Source of the DNA: Micromonospora orduensis
GTDB lineage: Bacteria; Actinomycetota; Actinomycetes; Mycobacteriales; Micromonosporaceae
Length of the DNA stretch: 64,000 bases
Assembly: GCF_006228125.1 (NCBI RefSeq)
Contig: NZ_VDFY01000106.1
Span: 62,001-126,000, forward strand
Direction of reading: 5' to 3'
Part shown: positions 24,691 to 32,971 of the stretch, piece by piece
How positions within the stretch are numbered: position 1 is the stretch's first letter
Layout: every line of letters begins with the position of its first letter
The notes under the pieces: generated by a model
What the model saw: only the letters and a program-made list of their open reading frames with translations
Told to the model about the DNA's origin: nothing
Databases searched by the model: none
Program-made: the position numbers and the translations under genes

Positions 24691-24723
24691 CCGGGGCCGG
24701 GTCGATCGTCGACCCGGCCCCGG
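24691..24723. terminator. Bidirectional terminator between GH3 and CotH genes
   Basis: A perfect 15-bp stem (24691-24705 with 24709-24723, loop TCG) lies between the two convergent stop codons at 24685 and 24737. Confidence 0.8.
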
Positions 24724-24736
24724 AACCGCGCTCTCG

Positions 24737-26800
24737 TCAGCTGGCCGTGCAGGTCAACGTGGGTGTGCCGGGCGTTCCGGTGGACGAGCCGAGGAACCCG
24801 AACGTGGTGCTGGCTCCCGCGCCGAGGGCGCCGTTGTAGGCGACGTTGCGGGCGGTCACCGTGGACCCCTGACTCGTGACTGTGGCGTTCCATGCCTGAG
24901 TGACGCTCTGCCCGTTGGCCAGGGTCCACGTCACGGTCCAACCGCCGATCGGCGAGGTGCCCGCGGTGACGCGTACCTCGCCCTGGAACCCGCCGGTCCA
25001 CTGACTGGTCACCGTGTACGTGGCGCTGCAGCCGGCCGCCGGTGGCGGCGTGGTGGGCGGCGGCGTCGTGGGCGGCGGGGTGGTGACGGCCCCGCCCCAG
25101 CCGGCGGTGGAGTCCAGCCAGGCGGCGCGGCGCAGCATCCAGTCCCGCATGACCTGGACCTGGCCCTGCCAGGTGGGCGAGGTCGGGGTACGGAAGAAGC
25201 TGACCGTCGGCGACGTCAGGTTCGGCCAGCGTTGGAAGTTGCGCTGGGCCGCGTTTGTCAGCGGGGTGGCGAGGGCGTTGATCCGGGTCGTCAGCGCGGT
25301 GTCGGAGAGCAGGCCGCGGCGCAGCGTCTGCCAGCGTGCCCGGGCCTGGTTGACGAACGCGGGATCCCGCTGCAACTGGGCGAACCAGTCGTTGGCAGAC
25401 GGCTGCCTGGTCTGCTGGTACTGCCAGCCCGACACCTGGTCGTTGGCGAAGAACCCACCGACGCCGAAGCTCAGGTCGAAGTCCCACAGCGGACCGGCGA
25501 AGATCTTGCTGTCCCGGTCCTTGTAGAAGTGCGAGCTGCGGACGTACGCGTCCATCTCCCGGCTCAGCTCGTTGACGATCATGAGGTCGATGAAGGAGCC
25601 GACGTCGATGTACTTCCGGTAGCCGGTGGTGGGGTCGGCGGCGTTCGACGAGTGCAGCACGTCGTTGAACTCCTGGATATGACCGCGCAGCCAGTCCCGT
25701 TGCTGCGGTTGCAGCGGCGACGGGTCGACCACCTCAAGGTAGTTCCAGCAGGTGGCGGCCGGGCCGGTGCACGGCAACGTGGGTTCCTCGGCCGCCATCC
25801 ACTCGAACTTCCAGATGTACCCGCCCTGGATCTTCGGCAGGGTCACGTCGTCGGAGTCCAACTGCTTGAGGTCGAGGCGGTCCTTGGAGTTCTTGATCGT
25901 CTCGACGAGCATGTAGACGCCCATGTAGTCGCTGGCGGCCACCGGGGACGCGTCGGTGTTGAGGTAGAACTCGGCGAACGCGTAGCGCGGGGCGGGCAGC
26001 CCCATCTCGCGCCCGAGGTCGTAGACGAACGCCTCCCGGATCAGCGCCTTGTCGGTGAACGGACCGCGCAACACCCAGTCGGAGTCGGCGGGCATGCCCA
26101 GCACCGGATAGTCGGCGTCGTCGTTCTCGTTGTCCCAGAACTCGAGCCGGTACGGCGTCTTCTCGAACGTCGCCGACGAGTTGCCGCGCAGTCGGAACCC
26201 CGCCCGGGTGGCGACCGTCGGCGCGGCGGCAAGCGTCGGCGAGCCGCCGGCGCTCGGCGGAAAGATCATCGTGGTGGCGTCGAGGTACTCCCGGTCGGGC
26301 CGGCCGGCGCCGTACGAGTCGACCACCACCACCGGCAGGTCGTGGGCGGTGGTGACGTTCTGGGCCACGTACATGGCGGTGCCGGGGGCGCCGGTCGCGG
26401 TCTGACCGACGAATGCCTGAGCCCGCAGCTGGGTGGTACGGGTGAACCGCAGCGCCGAGCCCGCGTACAGCGACGACTGGGCGGTGGGCACCTGGCCGTT
26501 CGTGGTGTAACGGATCTGCGCGCCGCTGACCGTGCTGCTCAGCGCGACCGCCACCTCCCCCTGGAAGGTGCCGCTGGGCACCGAGAAGGTGATGTCGCCG
26601 GTCAGTTCGTCGGCGGCGGCCGCGGCTGCGGCGCTCTGGTGGGGCGTGTCGGCCACCGGGTCGGCCCCGGCGCCGGGCTCGGCGCCGGCCTGCGGCGCGT
26701 ACACCGCGAGGAGGCCCGCCACGAGCACGGATGCGGCGGCGATCCCGGCGGCACGAAGGGCCGCTGTCGGGACGCCTGTGTTGCGATCGGTCAAGCGCAC
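24737..26800 (-). CDS. Secreted CotH kinase-family protein with cellulose-binding CBM2
   Basis: The 687-residue protein begins with GTG 26800 behind AGGAGG, has a signal peptide ending near AGAEP, a chitobiase-type beta domain (FSVPSGTFQGEVAVALSS...IRYTTNGQVP), and a CotH domain (about 150-490) with RGNSSATFEKTPYRLEFWD, LDLKQLDSDD, GGYIWKFEW and the metal-binding IFAGPLWDFDLSFG. A TPPP linker leads to a C-terminal CBM2 (CSATYTVTSQWTGGFQGEV to the last Cys). CotH proteins phosphorylate spore coat proteins in Bacillus. In actinomycetes the target is unknown, and the CBM suggests action at cellulose or a glycan surface. It overlaps the VTC gene by 10 nt. Confidence 0.9.
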   Translation of the reverse strand: MRLTDRNTGVPTAALRAAGIAAASVLVAGLLAVYAPQAGAEPGAGADPVADTPHQSAAAAAAADELTGDITFSVPSGTFQGEVAVALSSTVSGAQIRYTTNGQVPTAQSSLYAGSALRFTRTTQLRAQAFVGQTATGAPGTAMYVAQNVTTAHDLPVVVVDSYGAGRPDREYLDATTMIFPPSAGGSPTLAAAPTVATRAGFRLRGNSSATFEKTPYRLEFWDNENDDADYPVLGMPADSDWVLRGPFTDKALIREAFVYDLGREMGLPAPRYAFAEFYLNTDASPVAASDYMGVYMLVETIKNSKDRLDLKQLDSDDVTLPKIQGGYIWKFEWMAAEEPTLPCTGPAATCWNYLEVVDPSPLQPQQRDWLRGHIQEFNDVLHSSNAADPTTGYRKYIDVGSFIDLMIVNELSREMDAYVRSSHFYKDRDSKIFAGPLWDFDLSFGVGGFFANDQVSGWQYQQTRQPSANDWFAQLQRDPAFVNQARARWQTLRRGLLSDTALTTRINALATPLTNAAQRNFQRWPNLTSPTVSFFRTPTSPTWQGQVQVMRDWMLRRAAWLDSTAGWGGAVTTPPPTTPPPTTPPPAAGCSATYTVTSQWTGGFQGEVRVTAGTSPIGGWTVTWTLANGQSVTQAWNATVTSQGSTVTARNVAYNGALGAGASTTFGFLGSSTGTPGTPTLTCTAS

Positions 26801-27606
26801 GATGCCTCCTGTTCTGATCGGGTGGGAACGGTCCACGCCGGGCCCGGCAGCGGGGGGTCGGCGCGGAAGTGGCGGCGCAGCGTCCGTCGCCACGGCACGT
26901 CGGGCAAATCCAGGCGCAGCGCCGCGAGGCCGGTGGCGTACTTCGAGATGCGTACGGGTCGGGTGCCGCGCTGCCACAACATGCGGTCGACAAGCGAGGC
27001 AGCCGAGCTGGTCTTGGTCTCGACCACGGCGATGCCGGGCAGTCGCAGTCTGCGGTCGCCGTCCTGCCAGGTGAGCTCGGTGTCGATGGTGACCCGACTC
27101 GCGGTGGTCGGCAGCAGCAGAGTGCTGCGGCGGTAGCTGGTGACCAGCACCGGCTCGAGCGGGGTGGCGGCGGGGCCGGGCCAGATCGACTCCCGGACGA
27201 GGGCCTCGTCCACGAAGGCGCGCCCGGACCGGACGGTGTGGCGGTCCTCGGCGAGGTACGGGAGTCGGTGCTTGGTGACCAGCCCCCGCGCCCCGTTGAT
27301 CTTGACCTCCAGCCAGCACTGCGCCGAGTCGAGGTAGGTGCGGGTCCGTACCTTGAAACGCCTCCGCCGCCGGTAGGCCGCGCAGTGGTAGCTGGCCAGG
27401 CAGGGCGTGTCGAAGTACACCGACTCGTACGGGAAGTTGCGCTCGCCGTCGATCTCCAGCACCTGGGCGTACGGAGTGAGCTGGTCCAGCAGGCGCGGCA
27501 CCTCGTCCACCGCGACGACGTACTTGCGGTCCACCCTGCTCTGCAGTGCCGCCCGCTCGATCAGCTCGGCGAGGTCGATCGGAGCCAGTCCCACCAGGGG
27601 GTTCAT
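26791..27606 (-). CDS. VTC domain protein (polyphosphate polymerase-like)
   Basis: The 271-residue cytoplasmic protein has the triphosphate-tunnel features of the VTC domain: RVDRKYVV, ESVYFDTP, the basic strands RRRRFKVRTRTY and EVKING, VTSYRRS, the acidic IDTEL, AVVETKTS and the ISKYATGLA end. In yeast, Vtc4 makes polyphosphate from ATP. Bacterial relatives next to DUF4956 and CotH have no established reaction. The gene is coupled to DUF4956 by ATGA and to the CotH gene by a 10-nt overlap, so all three form one operon. Confidence 0.9.
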   Translation of the reverse strand: MNPLVGLAPIDLAELIERAALQSRVDRKYVVAVDEVPRLLDQLTPYAQVLEIDGERNFPYESVYFDTPCLASYHCAAYRRRRRFKVRTRTYLDSAQCWLEVKINGARGLVTKHRLPYLAEDRHTVRSGRAFVDEALVRESIWPGPAATPLEPVLVTSYRRSTLLLPTTASRVTIDTELTWQDGDRRLRLPGIAVVETKTSSAASLVDRMLWQRGTRPVRISKYATGLAALRLDLPDVPWRRTLRRHFRADPPLPGPAWTVPTRSEQEASCA

Positions 27607-28205
27607 CGGACCGCTCCGGCCCGTGCCGGCTTGGCGGCGCCGGCCGCCCCGCTGCGCCCGGCGACCGAGTATCGGACGTCGACGACGGTCGTCTCGTTGA
27701 CCATGTCCAGCCGTTGGACGGTGGCGGTGTGCACCCGCGCGTTGAGCAGCTGCTCCAGGTGGGCGACGAGAGCGACCTGATCGGTGACGGCGGAGTCGAG
27801 CACCATGATCTGGTGCCGGTAGTGCCGGAGCATCCGCCGGTGGTCGCCGACGAACATCACCGCGACGATGAGCGCCATCAGTCCACCGCTGAGCCAGACC
27901 GAGGTGGTGCTGAGGGCGCCGAGGATGCCCAGCGCGAGAGCCGAGAAGTAGTACGCGACCTCGTGCTGGTCGAGCTCGGTCGATCGGAGCCGGATGATGG
28001 AGAGCACCCCGAACAGCGCCAGCCCCAGCCCCAGCCCGGCGCCGACGTCGCTGGCGCTCAGGGCGCTCGCCACCGCGAGGACGCCGACGTTGACCCCCAG
28101 GTAGGCGACGACCAGGTCACGCCGGCGGTGCCGCGGGAAGTAGAGCCCGAAGACGAGCAGCGCCACCGCGCAGATGTCGATCGCGAACAGGACGAGCTGC
28201 GACAT
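27603..28205 (-). CDS. DUF4956 family membrane protein
   Basis: The 200-residue protein has about four to five membrane segments in the first 130 residues, the central motif FGVLSIIRLRSTELDQHEVAYYFSALALG (shown in part) that marks DUF4956, and a soluble C-terminal domain with VDVRYSV. ATG 28205 is preceded by AGGAGGAAC. It is first in the operon DUF4956-VTC-CotH. The conserved linkage suggests that it works with VTC at the membrane, perhaps as a channel or scaffold. Confidence 0.88.
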   Translation of the reverse strand: MSQLVLFAIDICAVALLVFGLYFPRHRRRDLVVAYLGVNVGVLAVASALSASDVGAGLGLGLALFGVLSIIRLRSTELDQHEVAYYFSALALGILGALSTTSVWLSGGLMALIVAVMFVGDHRRMLRHYRHQIMVLDSAVTDQVALVAHLEQLLNARVHTATVQRLDMVNETTVVDVRYSVAGRSGAAGAAKPARAGAVR

Positions 28206-28733
28206 CTCTTGGGTTCCTCCTGATCACCAGATAGTTTCGGTAAATTTTCGGAATATGTTGGGTGACTGTAAGCAGGCCATCGGAACATGTCAATGTCGTC
28301 CGGACGTCAGGCAGGGAGATTGCTTTTGGTGCGAAAGGATCAGGCCGAGCCTGCCGCCGAAACTTTCGGAACTTCTCGTGCATTGGTCGGAGGTTGTGGT
28401 GCCGCAGGAACCCGCGCTGTCGGGGCGCTGGAAGCGGCACCGGAGGTGGCGCCAGCCCGCTGACGCGTCGACTCACCCGGTCCGCGCGAATTCATCGGAC
28501 GATGCCAGCGGTGCCGGGATGCCGTACCGGAGACTCTGCCCTTTATCGGTGGCTTTGCTCATAGACGGGCACCGATTGCTCGTTGCATTCATCACACGTG
28601 TGACCTACGCTCCGAAGGGGACTGTCGTAGTGACTGCGGCCGGGCGACAGGAGCCCTCGCCGGCCCGCTGTTCCGTACTCGTCGCTCGATAGACAACTCG
28701 GTCCATGCCGACGGCAAGTGAGAGGAACAGCGC
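28206..28733. promoter_or_regulatory. 528-bp divergent regulatory region between DUF4956 operon and beta-helix gene
   Basis: No gene is seen. The left part is AT-rich for this genome and holds two TTTCGG repeats (28235-28240 and 28246-28251) upstream of the DUF4956 start. A perfect palindrome CCGAAACTTTCGG lies at 28357-28369. TCACACGTGTGA, a 12-bp palindrome, lies at 28592-28603. The shared CGAAA/TTTCG element suggests joint control of both units. Confidence 0.55.
28357..28369. promoter_or_regulatory. Palindrome CCGAAACTTTCGG, likely repressor site
   Basis: Six-base arms surround one central base. CGAAANTTTCG-type elements are known upstream of actinomycete xylan and arabinan genes and are bound by LacI-family repressors. 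Here the site lies midway between two divergent units for secreted polysaccharide-active proteins. Confidence 0.55.
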
Positions 28734-31433
28734 GTGAAGTCATTCGTGTCCACCGCTCGAGCGTCATTGTTGGCGGCCGCGGTGGTCGTCTCCGCCGCGC
28801 TGCCGGCCGTGCTGGCGAGCCAGACGCCGGCAGCGGCCGCGGCCCAGCAGACCTTCTACGTCGCCCCCGACGGCAGCGACGCCAACCCGGGCACGATCCA
28901 GGCCCCATTCAGGACTCTGCAGCGCGCGCGGGACGTCGTGCGTACGGTGAATGCCACGATGACCGGCGACATCAACGTCTATCTGCGCGGCGGAAGCTAT
29001 CCGGTCAGCAGCACTATCGAGTTCGGCGCCGCCGATTCCGGCACCAACGGGTTCCGGGTCAGCTATTCCGCGTACTCCAACGAGAAGCCGGTCCTCGACG
29101 GCGGCGTTCAGGTGACGGGGTGGACCCAGCACAGCGGCAACATCTGGAAGGCGCCGCTCGATCGCGCCAACAAGCTGCGGGCGCTGTACGTCAATGACAA
29201 GCGCGCGTACCTGGCGTCGAAGACGGTCAGTTCGGCGGGGTGCTACGGCACGTACACGATCACGGCAGGTCAGGCCGACTGGGCCTGGGAATCAGGGTCC
29301 CAGTGCGATGGTGCCAGATACAACCTGGCCGATTTCCCCGCCATCGCCCGCAACCACGACGACATCGAGATCGAGACGGGGACGACCTGGACCACGGCGA
29401 TCGTGGGCGTCCGCCAGGTGACCACGAGTTCCGACGGCGCGAGCCGGGTCGCCCTGTTCCAACAACCGGGTGCGGCCATCGCCCAGGGTGCGTTCAACGG
29501 CAACGCCCAGGTGGGCGGCACCCACAAGCTCATGAACGCCTACGAGTTCCTGGACGCCCCCGGCGAGTTCTACTTCGACAAGAGCAGCCGGACGGTCTAC
29601 TACTACAAGTCCAGCACCGAGAACATGGCGACCGCGACGGTCTACGCACCGAACAACGTGTCCACCCTGCTGCGGGTCGCCGGCACCTCGACGAGCAGCC
29701 ACGCGCGCAACATCACGTTCTCCGGTCTGACGGTGCAGCACTCCGACTGGAACCTGGTCAACGTCGCCGGCTCGGCCTTCAAGCAGGCCCAGCAGGGCAA
29801 CCTGAGCGCCAACGTGTACGTAAAGGGCAACTTCCACGTCTACTACTACCGCAACGTCGACGTCACTCCCGGCATCGTCCAGCTGCAGAACGCCGACGGG
29901 ATCCTCCTGCACCGCAACCGGATCCAGCACACCGGCGCCGACGGGATCAACATGGTCAACGACGTGCAGAGCACGCAGTTGACCGGGAACCACACGAACG
30001 ACGTCGCCGGGTCCGCCATCACCGTCGGCCATCCCCAGCACGTCTACATCGGAGACGGCACGTCGACCAACCGGGAGAAGTACTCCCCGCAGGTCGAGGG
30101 GTTGCCGAAGAACATCGACATCAGGAACAACTACCTGTACGACAGCGCGGTCCTGTTCAACGGGCACAGCCCCATCTCGGCGTACTTCGCCGACACCCTC
30201 ACGATCTCCCGCAACCGGATCGAGAAGGCCCCCTGGTCGGGCATCACGATGGGCTGGGGCTGGTGGAACTTCGACGGGTCGTCGGGATCGATTGTGCCCA
30301 ACCGGCCGACCACGACGGCGCGGAACAACACCATCAGCTACAACCACATCATCGACACGGTGCAGCGCCTCAGCGACACGGCGCCCATCTACACGCTCGG
30401 CAGCCAGCCGGGGGCCACGATCACCAACAACTACCTCCAGGGCGTGCCCTCGGGCCACAAGTACGGCCTGCACCCGGACGAGGGCTCGGCGTTCATCACG
30501 TTCCGCGACAACGTCCTGAGCATCGACAAGAACGTCACCTGGATGATCAATTCCGACGACTTCGGTCGGAAGCACGATCTGAGCATCACGCAGATCTACG
30601 GCCCGATAAACAAGGTCTCGAACAAGAACCTGCCGAACAGCACGGTCGCCGACATCCTCGTCTCCTCCGACTACGTCTGGCCTGCGGCGGCGTACGCGAT
30701 CGCCGCGAACTCCGGCCTCGAGGACGCGTACCGGGACATCCTCCCGGCGAGCACCTTCTCGGCGCCGAACTACGTGCTGCCGGCCAGCACCTTCGTCGCC
30801 AGCGCGACGGCGTCGATCCCGATCCGGAGCACCGGCGACGCCACGAGGTCGGTCTGGCTGGCCCCCTCCGGCACGACCGCCTTCGTCGCCGGGCCGACGA
30901 TGACCAGGGCGGCCGGCACCGCCACCTCCATCGCCGTGCCGAGGTCCCAGGGGGAGTACCGGCTCTACGTCCTCGACGCCCAGGGCAACCGGTCGGCGGA
31001 GTCGACCTCGATCGTGCGGCAGCAGGGCGGCGGCGGCAGTCAGCAGGGCGGGCAGCTCGTGGGCGGCCAGTCCGGCCGCTGCGTCGAGGTCCCCAACTCC
31101 TCCACCACCAACGGCACCCAGGTGCAGCTGTGGGACTGCGGCGGCGGCACGAACCAGCGGTGGACCTCCACCGCCAGCAAGCAACTGATGGTGTACGGCA
31201 ACAAGTGCCTGGACGCCTCCGGGGCCGGTACGGCCAACGGCACCCAGGTCATCATCTGGGACTGCCACGGCGGGCTCAACCAGCAGTGGAACGTCAACGC
31301 CAACGGCACCATCACGAACGGCCAGTCCGGGCTCTGCCTCGATGCCAACGGCGCCGCCAGCGCCAACGGCACGAAGATCATCCTCTGGTCGTGCAACGGT
31401 GGCGCGAACCAGCAGTGGAGCCTGCGCAACTGA
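28734..31433 (+). CDS. Secreted parallel beta-helix protein with ricin-type lectin domain
   Basis: The 899-residue protein starts at GTG 28734 behind GAGAGGAA, with a signal peptide ending near AAAAA-QQ. The N-terminal TFYVAPDGSDANPGT...IQAPFRTLQRA is the usual opening of right-handed beta-helix glycosidases and lyases. Helix coils run from about residue 120 to 640 (repeated N-N and I-x-N-N patterns such as ITNNYLQG and ISYNHI). A Gly/Gln-rich linker leads to a ricin-B (CBM13) domain with three QxW motifs (NQRW, NQQW, NQQW) and GRCVEVPN. It probably attacks or binds plant or microbial polysaccharide. The exact glycoside hydrolase or lyase family cannot be assigned. Confidence 0.88.
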   Translation: MKSFVSTARASLLAAAVVVSAALPAVLASQTPAAAAAQQTFYVAPDGSDANPGTIQAPFRTLQRARDVVRTVNATMTGDINVYLRGGSYPVSSTIEFGAADSGTNGFRVSYSAYSNEKPVLDGGVQVTGWTQHSGNIWKAPLDRANKLRALYVNDKRAYLASKTVSSAGCYGTYTITAGQADWAWESGSQCDGARYNLADFPAIARNHDDIEIETGTTWTTAIVGVRQVTTSSDGASRVALFQQPGAAIAQGAFNGNAQVGGTHKLMNAYEFLDAPGEFYFDKSSRTVYYYKSSTENMATATVYAPNNVSTLLRVAGTSTSSHARNITFSGLTVQHSDWNLVNVAGSAFKQAQQGNLSANVYVKGNFHVYYYRNVDVTPGIVQLQNADGILLHRNRIQHTGADGINMVNDVQSTQLTGNHTNDVAGSAITVGHPQHVYIGDGTSTNREKYSPQVEGLPKNIDIRNNYLYDSAVLFNGHSPISAYFADTLTISRNRIEKAPWSGITMGWGWWNFDGSSGSIVPNRPTTTARNNTISYNHIIDTVQRLSDTAPIYTLGSQPGATITNNYLQGVPSGHKYGLHPDEGSAFITFRDNVLSIDKNVTWMINSDDFGRKHDLSITQIYGPINKVSNKNLPNSTVADILVSSDYVWPAAAYAIAANSGLEDAYRDILPASTFSAPNYVLPASTFVASATASIPIRSTGDATRSVWLAPSGTTAFVAGPTMTRAAGTATSIAVPRSQGEYRLYVLDAQGNRSAESTSIVRQQGGGGSQQGGQLVGGQSGRCVEVPNSSTTNGTQVQLWDCGGGTNQRWTSTASKQLMVYGNKCLDASGAGTANGTQVIIWDCHGGLNQQWNVNANGTITNGQSGLCLDANGAASANGTKIILWSCNGGANQQWSLRN

Positions 31434-31461
31434 CGAACCCGGCCGGGCCGATCCGGCGACA

Positions 31462-31502
31462 AGGGCTCCGGCCTGGTGGTTTCTCCACCCGGCCGGAGCC
31501 CT
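31462..31502 (+). terminator. Terminator of the beta-helix gene
   Basis: AGGGCTCCGGCC (31462-31473) pairs with GGCCGGAGCCCT (31491-31502), 28 bp after the stop codon at 31433. Confidence 0.75.
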
Positions 31503-31643
31503 GTCGCACCGCCCCAGCTTCGCGGACGCCGTGTCGGAGGCCTGCGCTAAGGCGGTGTTCGACGCCCTGGCGGTGCCCGGACAGGACAGCGACGGGCACC
31601 GGGCGGCCCGCCGGAGCGTCACACCTCCGTCCGGCCGCCGGCG

Positions 31644-32411
31644 CTAACGCGGGGGCGAGATGTAGAGCCCGGTCCCGCACCCCGTCTCGCCCGGCTCCAA
31701 CCAGACGGGGTCGTACCCGGGCGACTCGATGGCCCCGCCGGCGGTGCGGACCATCAGGAGACAGTCCCGCTCGGCGGGTACGCCCACCGCGGCGACGAGG
31801 GCGCCCTCGTGGGTGGCCGTGTCGACGGTGACGTGCCGCTCGGGGAACGCGGCGCGCACCGCACCGGCGAGCGTGCTCGGTGTGGCGGTGCGCAGGGCCG
31901 CCGTGAGCCGGGCGCGCGCGTCGTCGGGCAGCGCCGGGACCGGTGCGGCGGTGGGCATCGGCGGTGTGGCCACGGCCGGGCAGTCGATCTCCTGGTGGGA
32001 CGTGGCACGGTGGAGTTCGAGCCGGTAGCGGTAGCACCGCGTGGCCTGGCCGGCGGAGTGGCCGAGGTCGCCGAAGGTGGACCCGTGGTCCTCGGTCACC
32101 GTCACGGCGATCCGCACGTCGATGACGGCCTGCTCGCCGGGCGCGGTCCGGCCCGACCAGGCCAGCGCCTCGATCCGGACGGGGGAGCTGTCGCCGCCCG
32201 CAGCCCGGGGGATACCTGTCGCGGCGATGTACTCGGCATCCCGGATCCGGTCGCGATGCTCGAGGTCGACATCGAGGCGTTGGGCTTCGGCGGCCGCCCA
32301 GTCCCGCGCCATCGAGTGGCCGTCGCGGTAGTCCGCGCACCCGCTCAGCAGCAGGCAGGTCGCCACCGTCAGCGCGCCGATCCGGGGAAGGACAGCCATG
32401 GCGTCGAGCAT
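31644..32411 (-). CDS. Lipoprotein of unknown function
   Basis: The protein has a lipoprotein signal with lipobox LLSGC and a mature part of about 225 residues with no recognised domain. Paired cysteines (CYRYRLELH, IDCPAV, ERDCLLM, ETGCGTG) suggest disulfides in an extracytoplasmic protein. Two starts are possible, 32411 (MLDAM) and 32399 (MAVLPRIG); neither has a strong ribosome-binding site. It is divergent from the gene at 32510, with a 14-bp inverted repeat between them. Confidence 0.75.
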   Translation of the reverse strand: MLDAMAVLPRIGALTVATCLLLSGCADYRDGHSMARDWAAAEAQRLDVDLEHRDRIRDAEYIAATGIPRAAGGDSSPVRIEALAWSGRTAPGEQAVIDVRIAVTVTEDHGSTFGDLGHSAGQATRCYRYRLELHRATSHQEIDCPAVATPPMPTAAPVPALPDDARARLTAALRTATPSTLAGAVRAAFPERHVTVDTATHEGALVAAVGVPAERDCLLMVRTAGGAIESPGYDPVWLEPGETGCGTGLYISPPR

Positions 32412-32425
32412 GCCGGCCAGCGTAG

Positions 32426-32459
32426 GCAGCGGGATGAGTGTTCGTACTCATCCCGCTGC
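32426..32459. promoter_or_regulatory. 14-bp perfect inverted repeat between divergent genes
   Basis: GCAGCGGGATGAGT (32426-32439), a 6-nt loop GTTCGT, and the exact reverse complement (32446-32459). The core ATGAGTGTTCGTACTCAT looks like an operator for a TetR- or MarR-type repressor. No such regulator is adjacent, so the controlling protein would be encoded elsewhere. Confidence 0.55.
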
Positions 32460-32509
32460 TTCTGTGGCAGCATCGACCTGCGGGGGCGGACCGTTCTACG
32501 GGAGTGGGC

Positions 32510-32896
32510 ATGGCACTGGGACCTGTGCTGGTGGTCGGTCTCGATCCCCTGAGGATCCCGGGTTGGGACCCTGAGCCGGTCGTGGCGGCGATAGCCCGCG
32601 GCCAGGCCCGCTTCGGAGAGCACGGCATCGAGGCCGACCTGTGCCTGGTGGTGCCGGACGAGAGCGCTGAGGCGGCGATCGTCGAGGCGCTGACCCGCAG
32701 GGAGTACGCCTGCGTGGTGGTCGGCGGCGGTATCCGCAAGCACGAGCCGCTGCTCCCGCTCTTCGAGAAGGTGGTCAACCTGGTCCGGCAGCACGCTCCC
32801 GGCGCGGCGATCGCCTTCAACAGCAGCCCCGAGGACACCGCCGAGGCCGCACTGCGGTGGCTGCCCGGCGATGTGCGGGAGCGCGGTGGCCACTGA
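32510..32896 (+). CDS. Conserved hypothetical protein (small alpha/beta fold)
   Basis: The 128-residue protein opens MALGPVLVVGLDPLRIPGWD and has three regular strand-helix units, with CLVVPDESAE, CVVVGGGIRKHEP and AIAFNSSPEDTAEAALRWL. This gives a flavodoxin/Rossmann-like layout. Similar proteins occur in Streptomyces and Micromonospora without a known role. ATG 32510 has GGAGTGG in the leader. It overlaps the truncated kinase fragment by 11 nt. Confidence 0.7.
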   Translation: MALGPVLVVGLDPLRIPGWDPEPVVAAIARGQARFGEHGIEADLCLVVPDESAEAAIVEALTRREYACVVVGGGIRKHEPLLPLFEKVVNLVRQHAPGAAIAFNSSPEDTAEAALRWLPGDVRERGGH

Positions 32897-32970
32897 CGCC
32901 GCCCCGACCGGCAACCCGGACACGATCCTGATCTGCGTGCGGGGCAACTCGGGCTCGGGCAAGAGCACGC
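32886..32970 (+). pseudogene. 5' stub of a P-loop kinase gene
   Basis: From GTG 32886 the frame reads VATDAAPTGNPDTILICVRG and then NSGSGKST, a complete Walker A motif in the usual place for actinobacterial small AAA kinases (normally followed by VARELR). Directly after the AAGAGCACG codons the sequence becomes the 3' end of the minus-strand aldo/keto reductase gene and the frame turns into its antisense. About 28 codons survive, so the rest of the kinase gene has been lost at a breakpoint near 32970. Confidence 0.75.
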
Positions 32971-32971
32971 G

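Noticed and set aside
29240..31831. Long plus-strand frame overlapping the beta-helix gene in another frame
   Set aside because: It is an Arg/His/Pro-rich shadow frame with no start signal; the beta-helix frame has signal peptide, motifs and QxW repeats.
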